Source: Comamonas kerstersii (GTDB lineage Bacteria > Pseudomonadota > Gammaproteobacteria > Burkholderiales > Burkholderiaceae_C). Taken from it: a stretch of DNA of 64,000 nt. Below the pieces are notes generated by a model. The model did not search any database and had not been told where the DNA came from. It saw only the letters and a list, made by a program, of their open reading frames with translations. Shown piece by piece: positions 55,001 to 63,277 of the stretch. Positions within the stretch are counted from its first letter, which is position 1. Each line of letters starts with the position of its first letter. The stretch is taken from assembly GCF_008801935.1 (NCBI RefSeq), contig NZ_VZOT01000007.1:58597-122596 (forward strand), in the 5' to 3' direction. The translations under genes were made by a program, and so were the position numbers.

Positions 55001-58000
55001 AACGATGTCGAAACCGCGCGCGAGCAGTTCCTCGTAGCCGATCTCGTCGCCGTCGATACCGAAGCGGAAACGCTCCACGGCACGCGGCCCCAACGGGTCC
55101 TGCGGGTTGAAGCCCGACAGACGCACACGGTTGCCGGTGTTGTCGAGATCGAGGGTCAGGAAGCCTTCGGCATCAAAAGACAGGCGTACGTCATCGAGCG
55201 TCGTGCCCTCGGGCAGCACCAGCGTGTTGGGTGTATCGCCGTCTTCGCTGTCGATGATGGTGTCCGTGCCGCCATCGGCGTCGATGAGGTAGAGGTCCCC
55301 GCCCGCGCCGCCTCTCAGGGTGTCGTCCGCCCCGCGACCCTCGATCCAGTCGGCGAGTGCCGTGCCGGTTAGCTCGTCGTCGTTGGGTGTGCCGATGATG
55401 CGCACGCCACGTGCCAGCAGGTCGTCGAACGACAGGTTGACACCCAACCAGGGCAGACTGATTTCCGAAACCGGCGCCTGCATACCCTCTGCGCGCGGGT
55501 CGAATCCGGCAAAGCGGATGGCATCGCCTTCCTGGTTCAGGCGCAGCAGCAGGTCGCGTCCGTCGAATTCCAGGCGCAGGTCGTTGGCGTTGATTTCGCC
55601 GGTGATCTCGATGCGGTTCGTGTCCTGTTCGCGCCAGGTCTCGGCAATCAGCGTCTCGGTCGGGCGAGTGCCCCAGTCCTTGTGGATACGGTAGGTGTCC
55701 GAGCCCGCGCCGCCCACCAGGCGGTCCGCGCCGCCTTGGCCATTGAGCACGTCATCGCCGTCGCCGCCGATCAGCGTGTCGGCAAACGGCGTACCGTCGA
55801 GCCAACCGCCTTCATCACCGGCCATTTCGGTCTTGCCCGTGGGTTCGATGCTCTCGGCCACGATCTCGGTGCCATCGGCAAAGCGGATGATGTCCACCGA
55901 GCGGGTCTGCGTGGCCCGGTTCGGCTCGAAGCCCTTCAGGATTACCCGGTCGCCGGGCTGGTTGGCGAACTCGATCACCAGATCGCCATTCTGCTGCGAA
56001 TAGCGCAGGTCTTCGGGGCGAATGCCGGGGCCGAAGGTGAGGATGTTGGGCGCATCGTCGACGATGGCGCCGCCGTACCACCAGCCGCCTTCGCCGCCTT
56101 CGCCGCCTTCGCCGCCGTCCCAGCCGCCGCCATAGCCCCCTTCACCGCCATCCCAGGCGGCCGCACGAGCGAGTTCGTCACCATAAGCCCATTCGCCACC
56201 GTAACCGCCTTCACCGCCGCCGTAGCCCCAGTTGAGCACACGGTGGTCGTCGTCGATGATCACTTCACCGTGGCCAGGCTGATACACGTAGGTGTCGCCA
56301 CCCCATTCGCCGAAGAGTTCGTCGCGGCCCGTGCCGCCGGTGAGCGTGTCCGCGCCCCAGCCGCCGTAGATCACATCGTTCCCGTCGCCGCCGTCGAGCA
56401 CGTCATCGCCGTCGCCGCCGTGAATCAGGTCGTTGCCCTCACCGCCGAGGATCGTGTCATTGCCAGCCAGACCCAGCGCGATGTCGTTGCCCGCGCCCGC
56501 GTCCAGCGTGTCGCCATCGGCGGTGCCGTAGAGCACGTCGTCGCCGTCGGTCGGGGTGTTGTTGGCGAGATTGGCCGAGACGAACAGGTCGCCGGACTGC
56601 GCATAGGCCACGGCCTCCAGTCCGCCCGCCGGGGCCACCGTGCCGGTCAACTCAAAGCCCGTGCCCTCAAAAGCCAGCGGCGCATCCATCGTTGCCGACA
56701 GCAAAGCGCCTGTGTTGGCCTGCAGCCAACCCGCAAGGTCGAACACGCGCGTCTTCCCGTCGGCATCGATGAACTGGATGCGTTCCAGATCGCCCGGCAG
56801 ATTGTCGATGCGGGTGTTCTCCAGCGTGATCGAGCCGCCCGCACCGCCTTCGATCAGCAATACCACCCGTCCGTCGGGGTCCAAGGCGGCGGAAAGCATC
56901 GCAGGCAGAACCGTGGCACCGAAGGACAGCGTGTCCGTGCCTTCGCCGGTGGTCAGCCGGTCATGGCCGTCGCCGTGGTTGAAGACGACCACATCGTCGC
57001 CCGCGCCGGTGTCGATGCGGTCATCGCCCGCCTCACCAGCGACCAGATCGTCGCCGGCACCCGAGTACACGTTGTCGTTGCCGCTGCCAGCCGAGACGAT
57101 GTCATTGCCGGCAGCCAGGTAGACGTTGTCGTCGTTGCCGCGTGCCTGGACGGTGACCGACTGGCCGGTGTAGTCGTTAATGTCGTCATCGGCCTGGCTG
57201 CCGAGGATCGTGGTCGGGTCGCCCCAATAGCGCTGCTGCCAGCCCATCTTGCCGCCATCGGCGCGGGCGATCACGTCGGAGAGCGTCCATTCGGTGCCAT
57301 CGCCGAAGCGGAAACGCTGAATGGCGCCACGCCCCAGGTCATCCCCGTTCTCGGTGCGCACGACCAGCGCGTCGTTGCCACCGATGCCAATGACCAGGTT
57401 GGTGTAGCCGACATCACCCGCCTGGCCGCCCCAACTCGCATCCCCCAACTGCACCGACACGTCCTCGGGCCGGATGCCCGGCGCGAAGACCACGGTGTCG
57501 TTGGCCACCGCCAGGCTCGCGCCCATGGCGTTGTCCAGCCCTGTGCCCGGAGCCACGATGTAGGTGTTGTTACCCGCGCCGCCGTAGAGCGAGTCGCGGT
57601 CGGCGCCGCCATCCAGTGTGTCATCACCGGCTTCGCCGAAGAGCTGGTCGCGCCCCGCGCCGCCAGTGAGCACGTCGTTGCCCTCGCGACCATAGATCAC
57701 GCTGTCCTTCTCGGTGCCCGCCAACGTATCCTCGTCCGGCGAGCCGTAGAGGATTTCCGCGCCTTCGCTGACATTGAGCTTGGCCAGCACATCGTTCACG
57801 TTCAGACTTGCGCCGTTGTCGAAGTCGAAGCGGTCGATGCGTTGCCAACTGTTGAGCCATTCCTTGATGCGCACCGCGTCGCCCGACGCGGTGACGGTGG
57901 CGATCAGGTCGTTGCCGTCGCGGCTGAATGTGATGTCGTTCTGGCCAATGCCGGGCTTGAACAGCACGCGGCCATAGTTGTCGGCAATGGTGTCTTGGCC

Positions 58001-61000
58001 ATCGCCGGCACCGAAGCGGTAGGTGTCATAACCGCCCAGGTCTTGGAACTGGTCGTTTCCGGCGCCGCCATCCAGCGTGTCGTCCTGGTAACCGCCAACG
58101 ATCGCGTCATCACCCGATGTGGCGGCCAGCGCCCGTGCCGCCAGTTCGGTGCGATCCCACACCGTGCCGTCGGCAAAGCGCAGTTGCTCGATCCCTCGCT
58201 CGGTAGACCACGTGTCGGCCTGCCCGCGCACGGTGAGTTGGCTGCCATCCGGCAGGGTGACGGCCATGTCGCCTTGCAACGTCCAGCGCACGGTGACATC
58301 GGCGGGGGTGATGCCTGCCTCCAGCTCCACCGTGTCCGTGCCAGCGGTGTAGCCTTCGTTGATTACATCCTGCCCGTCGCCCAGCGTGACGCGGTAGGTG
58401 TCGGAACCCGCGCCGCCTTCGAGCCAATCATTGCCCGCGCCGCCGATCAAGATGTCGTTGCCGTCGCCGCCAAAGAGTTCGTCATTGCCCGCGCCGCCCA
58501 CGATCACGTCATCGCGCCCATTGAAGCCGCGCAATTCATCATCACCGGCCTCGCCCAGCAGACTGCGGGATTTGATCGCCTCCATATCCCACACCGTGCC
58601 ATCGGAAAAAACGATTTCCTCCACCGCGAAGCGGTTGCTCTCGTTGAAATGGTTCTTGACGATGAGCGTCTCGCCGGTGTCGCGGATGGTGATCTTCAGG
58701 TCATCGCTGACCTGCCAGCCGTTGACCGTGCGCACCCGCTCCAGCCGCACATCGGAGGGCAGCACACCCGCCTTGAGCTCGATGCGGTCGGTCTCATTTT
58801 GCTGCCAGGAATCCTCGATGATCGTGTCGTGCCCATCGCCCCGACCGAAGCGGTAGGTGTCGCCTTCACCGTTCCCGTCGTAGACCTGATTACCCCAGCC
58901 AATGACACCGCCGCCGCGCAGCACATCGTTGCCCGCGCCGCCGTCCAGAATATCCCGGCCCGCGCCGCCGAGCAGCACGTCATCCCCGCCCTGGCCGGTC
59001 AGCACATCCGCCGCCCTTGAGCCGATGATGGTTTCTGCATCTTCGCTGCCGGCAAAGAGAATGGCCTGCACGTCGGCAAACGACAGCACCGTGCCGTCGG
59101 CAAAGGCAATCCGTTCGATCAACCACGGGCCGTTCTGCCCGCGCCAGTCTTCATCGAAATACTGCTTGAGCGTCACCCGGTCGCCGCTATCGCGAATGGC
59201 CAGCACCAGATCGTTGCCGCTGCGGATGAGCTTCACGTCCGATGGCAGAACGCCTTCCTTGAAACGCAAGGTATCGCTGTTGCCGGCGGTGGTGTCGCCA
59301 TCGATCACCGTGTCTTGGCCGTCTCCACGACCAAAGAGATAGGTGTCGTCGCCGTTGGCGGCGATGGATGGCGTGGTATTGCGCTCGACCCGATAGCTGC
59401 CGTTCTCGTATATCCAGTTCCAGCCGGTGGAGCCGATCAAGAGATCATTGCCCGCACCGCCATCGATCACGTCGTTACCGCCGTTACCGATCAGCGTGTC
59501 ATTGCCCGCCTGGCCGGCGATCGCGTCCCCGGCGCTGGAGCCGTGGATCACGTCGTCGCCCTCGGTCGTCGCGGCCACGGTGGCGCGCAGCGCGTCGTCG
59601 TGGCTCCACACCGTGCCGTCGTCGAAGACGTACTGGCCGACGCCGTTGCTGCCCCACCACCAGCCGCCGCGCGGCACGGACAGCGTCTCGCCCGTATCGA
59701 CGATGGTGAAAACGAGGTTGTCTGAGTAATCCGCAGTGACGCGAATGTCCGCCGGGGTGAGGCCCAGCAAGCGCACGGTGTCGCGCTGCACGCCGTTCTC
59801 TGCGTAGTCGCTGATGGTGTCGTTGCCGTAGCCGCGCCCAAAGACGTAGGTGTCGGCCCCGGATTCGCCATAGAGCAGGTCGTCGCCCGCGCCGCCGGAG
59901 ATCAGGTCGTCGCCGCTGCCGCCGTAGATGCGGTCGTCGCCGTCTTGACCGAACAGCCGGTCGTTGCCGTTGTAACCGAAGAGGGCGTCCTGGCCGTCGC
60001 CTGCGAGAACGATGTCGGCTTTGTCTGTGAGCCCGGTGGTGTCGTCACCCTCAGTCAGCCTCTTTACCTTGAACTCGTCGAGCAGCGCCGTGATGCCCGC
60101 CGTCTGCGGGAGCGTCTCAATCAGCGTGTCGAAGTCGGCAAGCCCCACCCAGTTCGTGCCGGAGAGGAAGCCGTTGGCGTAGCGGTCCAGATCCAGAAGA
60201 TCGGCCAGATAGTTCTCCGGGTCGGCGGCTTTCTTGTCCGCCAGCATCCGGTTGAGCCGGGTGGCGTCGAGCCGGATGCCTGCTTCGTCGATGACGAGTT
60301 CGATGGCATCGAGGTAGGGTTTCAGGCGCGTTTGCATCACCAGGCTGGCGTAAACGCTTTCTTTCAGGCTGTCGTAGGCCTGTTGCAAGAGGTCGAGCTG
60401 GGCCTGCGAGAAGTTCACGCGCAGGGTGGGCAGGGCTTCGAGGACGGCCGCCGCGCCACCACTGCTGCCGCCACCGCCCGAGGCCGCCAAGATGGCCAGG
60501 CCCCAGTTGGCCCCGTCGGTCTGGTGCTTCTCGTCGGGCAGGTTGAAAAAGTACTGGCCGTTGAAGGCTTCGAGCACGTGCAGCTTCCTGCTCCACTCGC
60601 TGATCAGGTTGCGGTAGTGCTCGGAAAGATACATTCCGCCAAAGTCGCTCAGCAGCGCCGCGCCGCCACCGACGCTGGCGGAGGAGATCGCCGCGAAGGC
60701 CACGGTGTCGATATTGTTGGAACGACGCTCGTTGCCGAAGGCTTCATAGACGATGCGGTATTTGCCTGCGGCCCGCGCTTCCAGGCTCCCCGCCATGCCG
60801 GAGGTGTCGGCCCAGGCGGTGATGAGTTGATCGAGCAGGGCTTTTTGTTCGGCGCGCGTGCCCGCGTTCTGAAACTGGGCGAGAACACCGGCGAGGCTGC
60901 TGGATTGGGCGGCGGCCTGCTGCAATTCGCGCACGTTGCCGGCGCCGCCCATGGTGGGCAGGGTTTTGAGGGGCTCGGGGACTTCGACCGGTTCGGCGAA

Positions 61001-62209
61001 GCGGGTGTTGAACGTGTCGGTGGCGAGGCGGAATTCGCCCATGGCGGACGTTGAGCCGTCGGCACGGGTGAATGTCCCTTCGCGGGCGAGCGTGTTGCCG
61101 TTGGCCAGGCGCTGGTTCTTGAGGCTGTGGGCGAGGTTGAGGCTGACGATGCCGGCGTCCGCCAGCGAAACGAGTTCGCCGCCTTGCGAGACGCCGTCTT
61201 GCGAAATATCGCGCCAGAGCTTCAATTCTGCGAAGGCGGGGTCGGTGGCGTCGATCACGCCGTCGCCATTCGCATCCAATGCGGCGAGGGCTGCAAATCC
61301 ATTCGGGGCGAGGGTGCCGTTGGGCAGTACGGTGAAGTCGCCGAACAACTCCGCGCCGGTGTCGATGGTGCCGTTACCGTTTCTGTCCCACACCAGCAGG
61401 GCGTCGTTCGCACCCGCCCAGCCGGTCTTGGTGAGGACGCCGTCGCCGTCGTGGTCGAAATAGACGTTGCTGGCGAGTCCCACCGTCTCCAGGCCATCGC
61501 CGTCGAGGTCGAGGAGGATGGGGTCGCGGGGCCAGACCCAGTTTTTGGCGCGGTCCCACCAGTCTTTGATGTCTTTGCCAAGATCATCGAGGCCATCGGT
61601 GACATCCTTCCAAGCGTCCTGAAGGTCTTTTTTGAGTTGATCCCAGAACGCATCCCAACCACTACCGATCAAATCTTTGAATGATTCCCACCAATCAAGG
61701 TCGTTGTAGACGTCGGATGGAACTTGACGCTCATCTTCCATGCCAAGGCCATCGGTCCAATCCAGACCTTCATGCTTTTCCCCTGGCCACATTCTGTCAA
61801 AAGCCTCACCGAAGGATTGGGTGATGGCACCATCAATGGCCGTGTTTGGCGGAAGCCCATGATCGGTGACTGCATCGCGGTAGCTTTTCTCGATTTGCTT
61901 TGAATCAGGGAGCTTGTTCCCAGGATTGTTTGCAATGTCACGTACATACTGCCGGAAGTGTTGTCGAGCAACACTGTCAAACTTTTCGGTGTATGCGTCA
62001 GGGCCAGCAACCGTATCCCAATAATTCTTGACCAAGCGGTGCATCAGATTATCGAAGTAGCCTTGTCCGTTCCCGGTGGTCACGACATAAGCATTATCGG
62101 CGTAGTTGTCGCCAATTGATGCAAGGTATTGCCATCCCCCTTGATAATCGCCGGAAGCCGCGTAAGTCTGTGCTATTGCGAGCTGCTGTTGAGTAATGCT
62201 GAGTGCCAT
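52058..62209 (-). CDS. Giant RTX protein, type I secreted (3383 aa)
   Basis: Residues 1-215 have no recognised motif and are followed by calcium-binding EF-like loops (LDLDGDGLETVG; WDRNGNGTIDTGAELFGDF; LDANGDGVIDATDPAF). Residues about 720-2700 hold many RTX nonapeptide blocks (GGAGNDLLYGESGADTYVFG and relatives), alternating with calcium-binding-related domains (GYGNDTISDY, ADIRVTADYSDNLVFTIVDT). A Gly/Trp-rich insert lies near 1993-2050. About 2720-3120 has three Ig/cadherin-like He_PIG repeats and one VCBS-like domain. Likely an adhesin or surface protein folding in calcium. The very end (TALRCCPPCRAF) is unusual for a type I signal and may be altered. Confidence 0.92.
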   Translation of the reverse strand: MALSITQQQLAIAQTYAASGDYQGGWQYLASIGDNYADNAYVVTTGNGQGYFDNLMHRLVKNYWDTVAGPDAYTEKFDSVARQHFRQYVRDIANNPGNKLPDSKQIEKSYRDAVTDHGLPPNTAIDGAITQSFGEAFDRMWPGEKHEGLDWTDGLGMEDERQVPSDVYNDLDWWESFKDLIGSGWDAFWDQLKKDLQDAWKDVTDGLDDLGKDIKDWWDRAKNWVWPRDPILLDLDGDGLETVGLASNVYFDHDGDGVLTKTGWAGANDALLVWDRNGNGTIDTGAELFGDFTVLPNGTLAPNGFAALAALDANGDGVIDATDPAFAELKLWRDISQDGVSQGGELVSLADAGIVSLNLAHSLKNQRLANGNTLAREGTFTRADGSTSAMGEFRLATDTFNTRFAEPVEVPEPLKTLPTMGGAGNVRELQQAAAQSSSLAGVLAQFQNAGTRAEQKALLDQLITAWADTSGMAGSLEARAAGKYRIVYEAFGNERRSNNIDTVAFAAISSASVGGGAALLSDFGGMYLSEHYRNLISEWSRKLHVLEAFNGQYFFNLPDEKHQTDGANWGLAILAASGGGGSSGGAAAVLEALPTLRVNFSQAQLDLLQQAYDSLKESVYASLVMQTRLKPYLDAIELVIDEAGIRLDATRLNRMLADKKAADPENYLADLLDLDRYANGFLSGTNWVGLADFDTLIETLPQTAGITALLDEFKVKRLTEGDDTTGLTDKADIVLAGDGQDALFGYNGNDRLFGQDGDDRIYGGSGDDLISGGAGDDLLYGESGADTYVFGRGYGNDTISDYAENGVQRDTVRLLGLTPADIRVTADYSDNLVFTIVDTGETLSVPRGGWWWGSNGVGQYVFDDGTVWSHDDALRATVAATTEGDDVIHGSSAGDAIAGQAGNDTLIGNGGNDVIDGGAGNDLLIGSTGWNWIYENGSYRVERNTTPSIAANGDDTYLFGRGDGQDTVIDGDTTAGNSDTLRFKEGVLPSDVKLIRSGNDLVLAIRDSGDRVTLKQYFDEDWRGQNGPWLIERIAFADGTVLSFADVQAILFAGSEDAETIIGSRAADVLTGQGGDDVLLGGAGRDILDGGAGNDVLRGGGVIGWGNQVYDGNGEGDTYRFGRGDGHDTIIEDSWQQNETDRIELKAGVLPSDVRLERVRTVNGWQVSDDLKITIRDTGETLIVKNHFNESNRFAVEEIVFSDGTVWDMEAIKSRSLLGEAGDDELRGFNGRDDVIVGGAGNDELFGGDGNDILIGGAGNDWLEGGAGSDTYRVTLGDGQDVINEGYTAGTDTVELEAGITPADVTVRWTLQGDMAVTLPDGSQLTVRGQADTWSTERGIEQLRFADGTVWDRTELAARALAATSGDDAIVGGYQDDTLDGGAGNDQFQDLGGYDTYRFGAGDGQDTIADNYGRVLFKPGIGQNDITFSRDGNDLIATVTASGDAVRIKEWLNSWQRIDRFDFDNGASLNVNDVLAKLNVSEGAEILYGSPDEDTLAGTEKDSVIYGREGNDVLTGGAGRDQLFGEAGDDTLDGGADRDSLYGGAGNNTYIVAPGTGLDNAMGASLAVANDTVVFAPGIRPEDVSVQLGDASWGGQAGDVGYTNLVIGIGGNDALVVRTENGDDLGRGAIQRFRFGDGTEWTLSDVIARADGGKMGWQQRYWGDPTTILGSQADDDINDYTGQSVTVQARGNDDNVYLAAGNDIVSAGSGNDNVYSGAGDDLVAGEAGDDRIDTGAGDDVVVFNHGDGHDRLTTGEGTDTLSFGATVLPAMLSAALDPDGRVVLLIEGGAGGSITLENTRIDNLPGDLERIQFIDADGKTRVFDLAGWLQANTGALLSATMDAPLAFEGTGFELTGTVAPAGGLEAVAYAQSGDLFVSANLANNTPTDGDDVLYGTADGDTLDAGAGNDIALGLAGNDTILGGEGNDLIHGGDGDDVLDGGDGNDVIYGGWGADTLTGGTGRDELFGEWGGDTYVYQPGHGEVIIDDDHRVLNWGYGGGEGGYGGEWAYGDELARAAAWDGGEGGYGGGWDGGEGGEGGEGGWWYGGAIVDDAPNILTFGPGIRPEDLRYSQQNGDLVIEFANQPGDRVILKGFEPNRATQTRSVDIIRFADGTEIVAESIEPTGKTEMAGDEGGWLDGTPFADTLIGGDGDDVLNGQGGADRLVGGAGSDTYRIHKDWGTRPTETLIAETWREQDTNRIEITGEINANDLRLEFDGRDLLLRLNQEGDAIRFAGFDPRAEGMQAPVSEISLPWLGVNLSFDDLLARGVRIIGTPNDDELTGTALADWIEGRGADDTLRGGAGGDLYLIDADGGTDTIIDSEDGDTPNTLVLPEGTTLDDVRLSFDAEGFLTLDLDNTGNRVRLSGFNPQDPLGPRAVERFRFGIDGDEIGYEELLARGFDIVGTIDADALKGTTLTDRVRGGDGNDLIEATPGDDWLAGEGGNDTYVVQLGDGIVTIDDVAEQDAGNVLRFGPGIDPNALRNNLRFEADGNGGHVLLIPYGDDGDLVRLTGFNPQDVLGTHAVERFEFADGTAVDYATLVSWTFVVEGDNAGNALEGTNVGDRLYGYDGDDVMESGDGEDVLTGGLGNDVLRGGAQRDAYVVNLGDGEDIIEDDLDAGVGNVLTFGEGIAREDVRLEVDGDDLLIHYGSGGDVVRVSNYAPDGASGGTVIDTFEFADGTAVTLREFMNRAPEVANPIDDQVALEDAAFSLVLPDDLFIDADGDDILTRVTVSGYTTLPDWLQYDAATRTLFGTPDNDDVGEFDVIVQGMDALGASSLHSFHVTVQNTNDAPEVGTPLSDLRALEDSAFSFTLPAGSFRDVDIGDELAYTATLANGDPLPDWLSFDAQTGTFSGTPANGDVGSVSVRLTATDLAGAQVSQTFAIEVANVNDAPEVGVLLGNQSGRVGQPTRWQLPEGAFVDVDAGDVLSYSATLADGSALPGWLTFDAATGSFSGTPATAGNYVLRVTATDLAGASASQSFTLVVESGGGNQAPVTAPDTATVIEDRKLLAWGNVLANDRDPEGKRLRVADPGIRRGEYGVLTLLSNGTYAYVLDDCSSKVQGLGAGETVTETFNYLASDGTQRSNGALTVTVQGTNDMPDLVRCLSDVQLAKGKAFSWQMPAGSFRDADRNDTLSYAATLSNGKPLPSWLKFDAATQTFSGTAPTGSTAAIDVKVVASDGHGVCSTASDVFRISVGNKTVLPAASKGNEGVGNGADAPPPGHSANINDGAGTGPGNPGGSKGKQDDLLERFLDGFKADAKAVNQNPLPSLDAGWFDRWLSPSVPSQGQAPSPSNSQAVEAHWQHLLQALNRLDAERQGAAQWLGKGQGADLSGLVGLLSGNAAMLRTHGDAVGLAAGTQLKGFAGLKEGVTALRCCPPCRAF
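59200..59857 (-). repeat. Duplicated RTX segment, copy inside first RTX gene
   Basis: This 658-bp segment is matched without indels by 63343-64000; differences are scattered and few, clustered near 59570-59680 and at the left end. It forms a large direct repeat able to recombine. Confidence 0.85.
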
Positions 62210-62211
62210 GA

Positions 62212-63024
62212 TTACTTCTCATCCTTGACAGATTCTGTCGCCGCAGCCTGCTCAAAACGATCAAAGAGAGTTTTGAGGCCTGCATCAATTTGTCGCCAGT
62301 CCGGCAAATATTTGCTGGCATAGGTGTACTCAAGCGCAATGCCAGTCTTGTAGTTTGATTTCACCCTGCAGCTGGGTGAGAAGAAATTTTTTTGATCTGG
62401 ATTTTCTGGCTTTTGATCGCAGCTTATAGTCAATTCCAAATCATCTCCAATCGGGAAATAGGCATCCTCCATGCCTTTAACCGCAAAACGATATAGCCCA
62501 AAGGCATCAGGTATCCGTGTGGCGAATTGCTCCTCGCCTCTCAAATACCTATCTCTTAATTGATGAAGCCACCCTTGAGTGCCACCCGATTCGGTGATAT
62601 CCACCTCCAGCCTGTCGCCGTGACCCTTAACCTTCCAACGTGCATCGTCTTCCGGAAAATAGGGTTTCAAGTCCGGCAAAAGCATACTTAGCGTCAGTGC
62701 CCCGACTTTCACACGCTCAGGTTTTGCTGTTGGCCATCGGCCATGTTTTTCAATCGCTTGTCCGTAGCTGTACCGCATTGGCACGTCGTATCGGCGGCCT
62801 CCTAATTCAATGCGAATAACTTCGGATTCCAGATTTCTTTTCTGCTGTTCCGGTGCGCTTTTTGCCATTCTTTCTCTCCAATTCACCATCCACCTCGCTG
62901 CGAACTCTGGGGATATTGTTGCAGTAGCCAAAAATAAATATCCAGGTCGCCACCACGCCAAACTTACTACACCGACCCCAATTAGAAGCACGGCCGACGC
63001 AATGCCGAGAATCCAGCGTTTCAT
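62212..63024 (-). CDS. Membrane-anchored protein upstream of the RTX gene
   Basis: A 270-residue protein with one N-terminal membrane segment (WILGIASAVLLIGVGVVSLA) and a periplasmic domain without a recognised family (MRYSYGQAIEKHGRWP, DLELTISCDQKPENPD, CRVKSNYKTGIALEYTYASK; two Cys could pair). ATG 63024 with AGGAA six bases away is preferred over ATG 63042, which touches its own AAGGAGG. It stops three bases before the RTX start, so the two are cotranscribed. It may protect against or help export the RTX protein (inference). Confidence 0.6.
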   Translation of the reverse strand: MKRWILGIASAVLLIGVGVVSLAWWRPGYLFLATATISPEFAARWMVNWRERMAKSAPEQQKRNLESEVIRIELGGRRYDVPMRYSYGQAIEKHGRWPTAKPERVKVGALTLSMLLPDLKPYFPEDDARWKVKGHGDRLEVDITESGGTQGWLHQLRDRYLRGEEQFATRIPDAFGLYRFAVKGMEDAYFPIGDDLELTISCDQKPENPDQKNFFSPSCRVKSNYKTGIALEYTYASKYLPDWRQIDAGLKTLFDRFEQAAATESVKDEK

Positions 63025-63070
63025 GCCGAGTTCCTCATACATCCTCCTTCACCAAACTCAATCCTCTCAA

Positions 63071-63230
63071 CTTAACAGGCCGTTGAAAAAGTCCCGAGGA
63101 ACGATGCACTGCCAAAGGCCGACCTTTCAGAACGACCTACAAGCGATTTTTCAAGAGTGGGTAAGGGGTGAGGCACCCCCGAAATCACCATTTTTTGAAC
63201 CCGCATCGACTTTTTCAACGGCCTGTTAAG
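63071..63230. mobile_element. MITE-like element with 23-bp perfect inverted ends
   Basis: Positions 63071-63093 and 63208-63230 are exact inverted repeats containing CAGGCCGTTGAAAAAGTC. The 160-bp unit has no gene. Flanks TCTCAA and CCTCAA could be a diverged target duplication. The ends resemble those of DDE transposons, so this is a non-autonomous derivative. Confidence 0.75.
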
Positions 63231-63277
63231 CCTCAAGCGAACAACCGTAGCGAACAACCGGGGACCACGTTTTCCGC

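Noticed and set aside
55682..59020. A long open frame of over 1100 codons on the plus strand
   Set aside because: It is the complement of RTX repeats; the translation is a monotonous Val/Ala/His/Asp series, and the minus-strand RTX gene explains the region.
52400..62000. Possible CRISPR or tandem DNA array
   Set aside because: The periodicity is that of RTX nonapeptide codons; there are no constant repeats with unique spacers.
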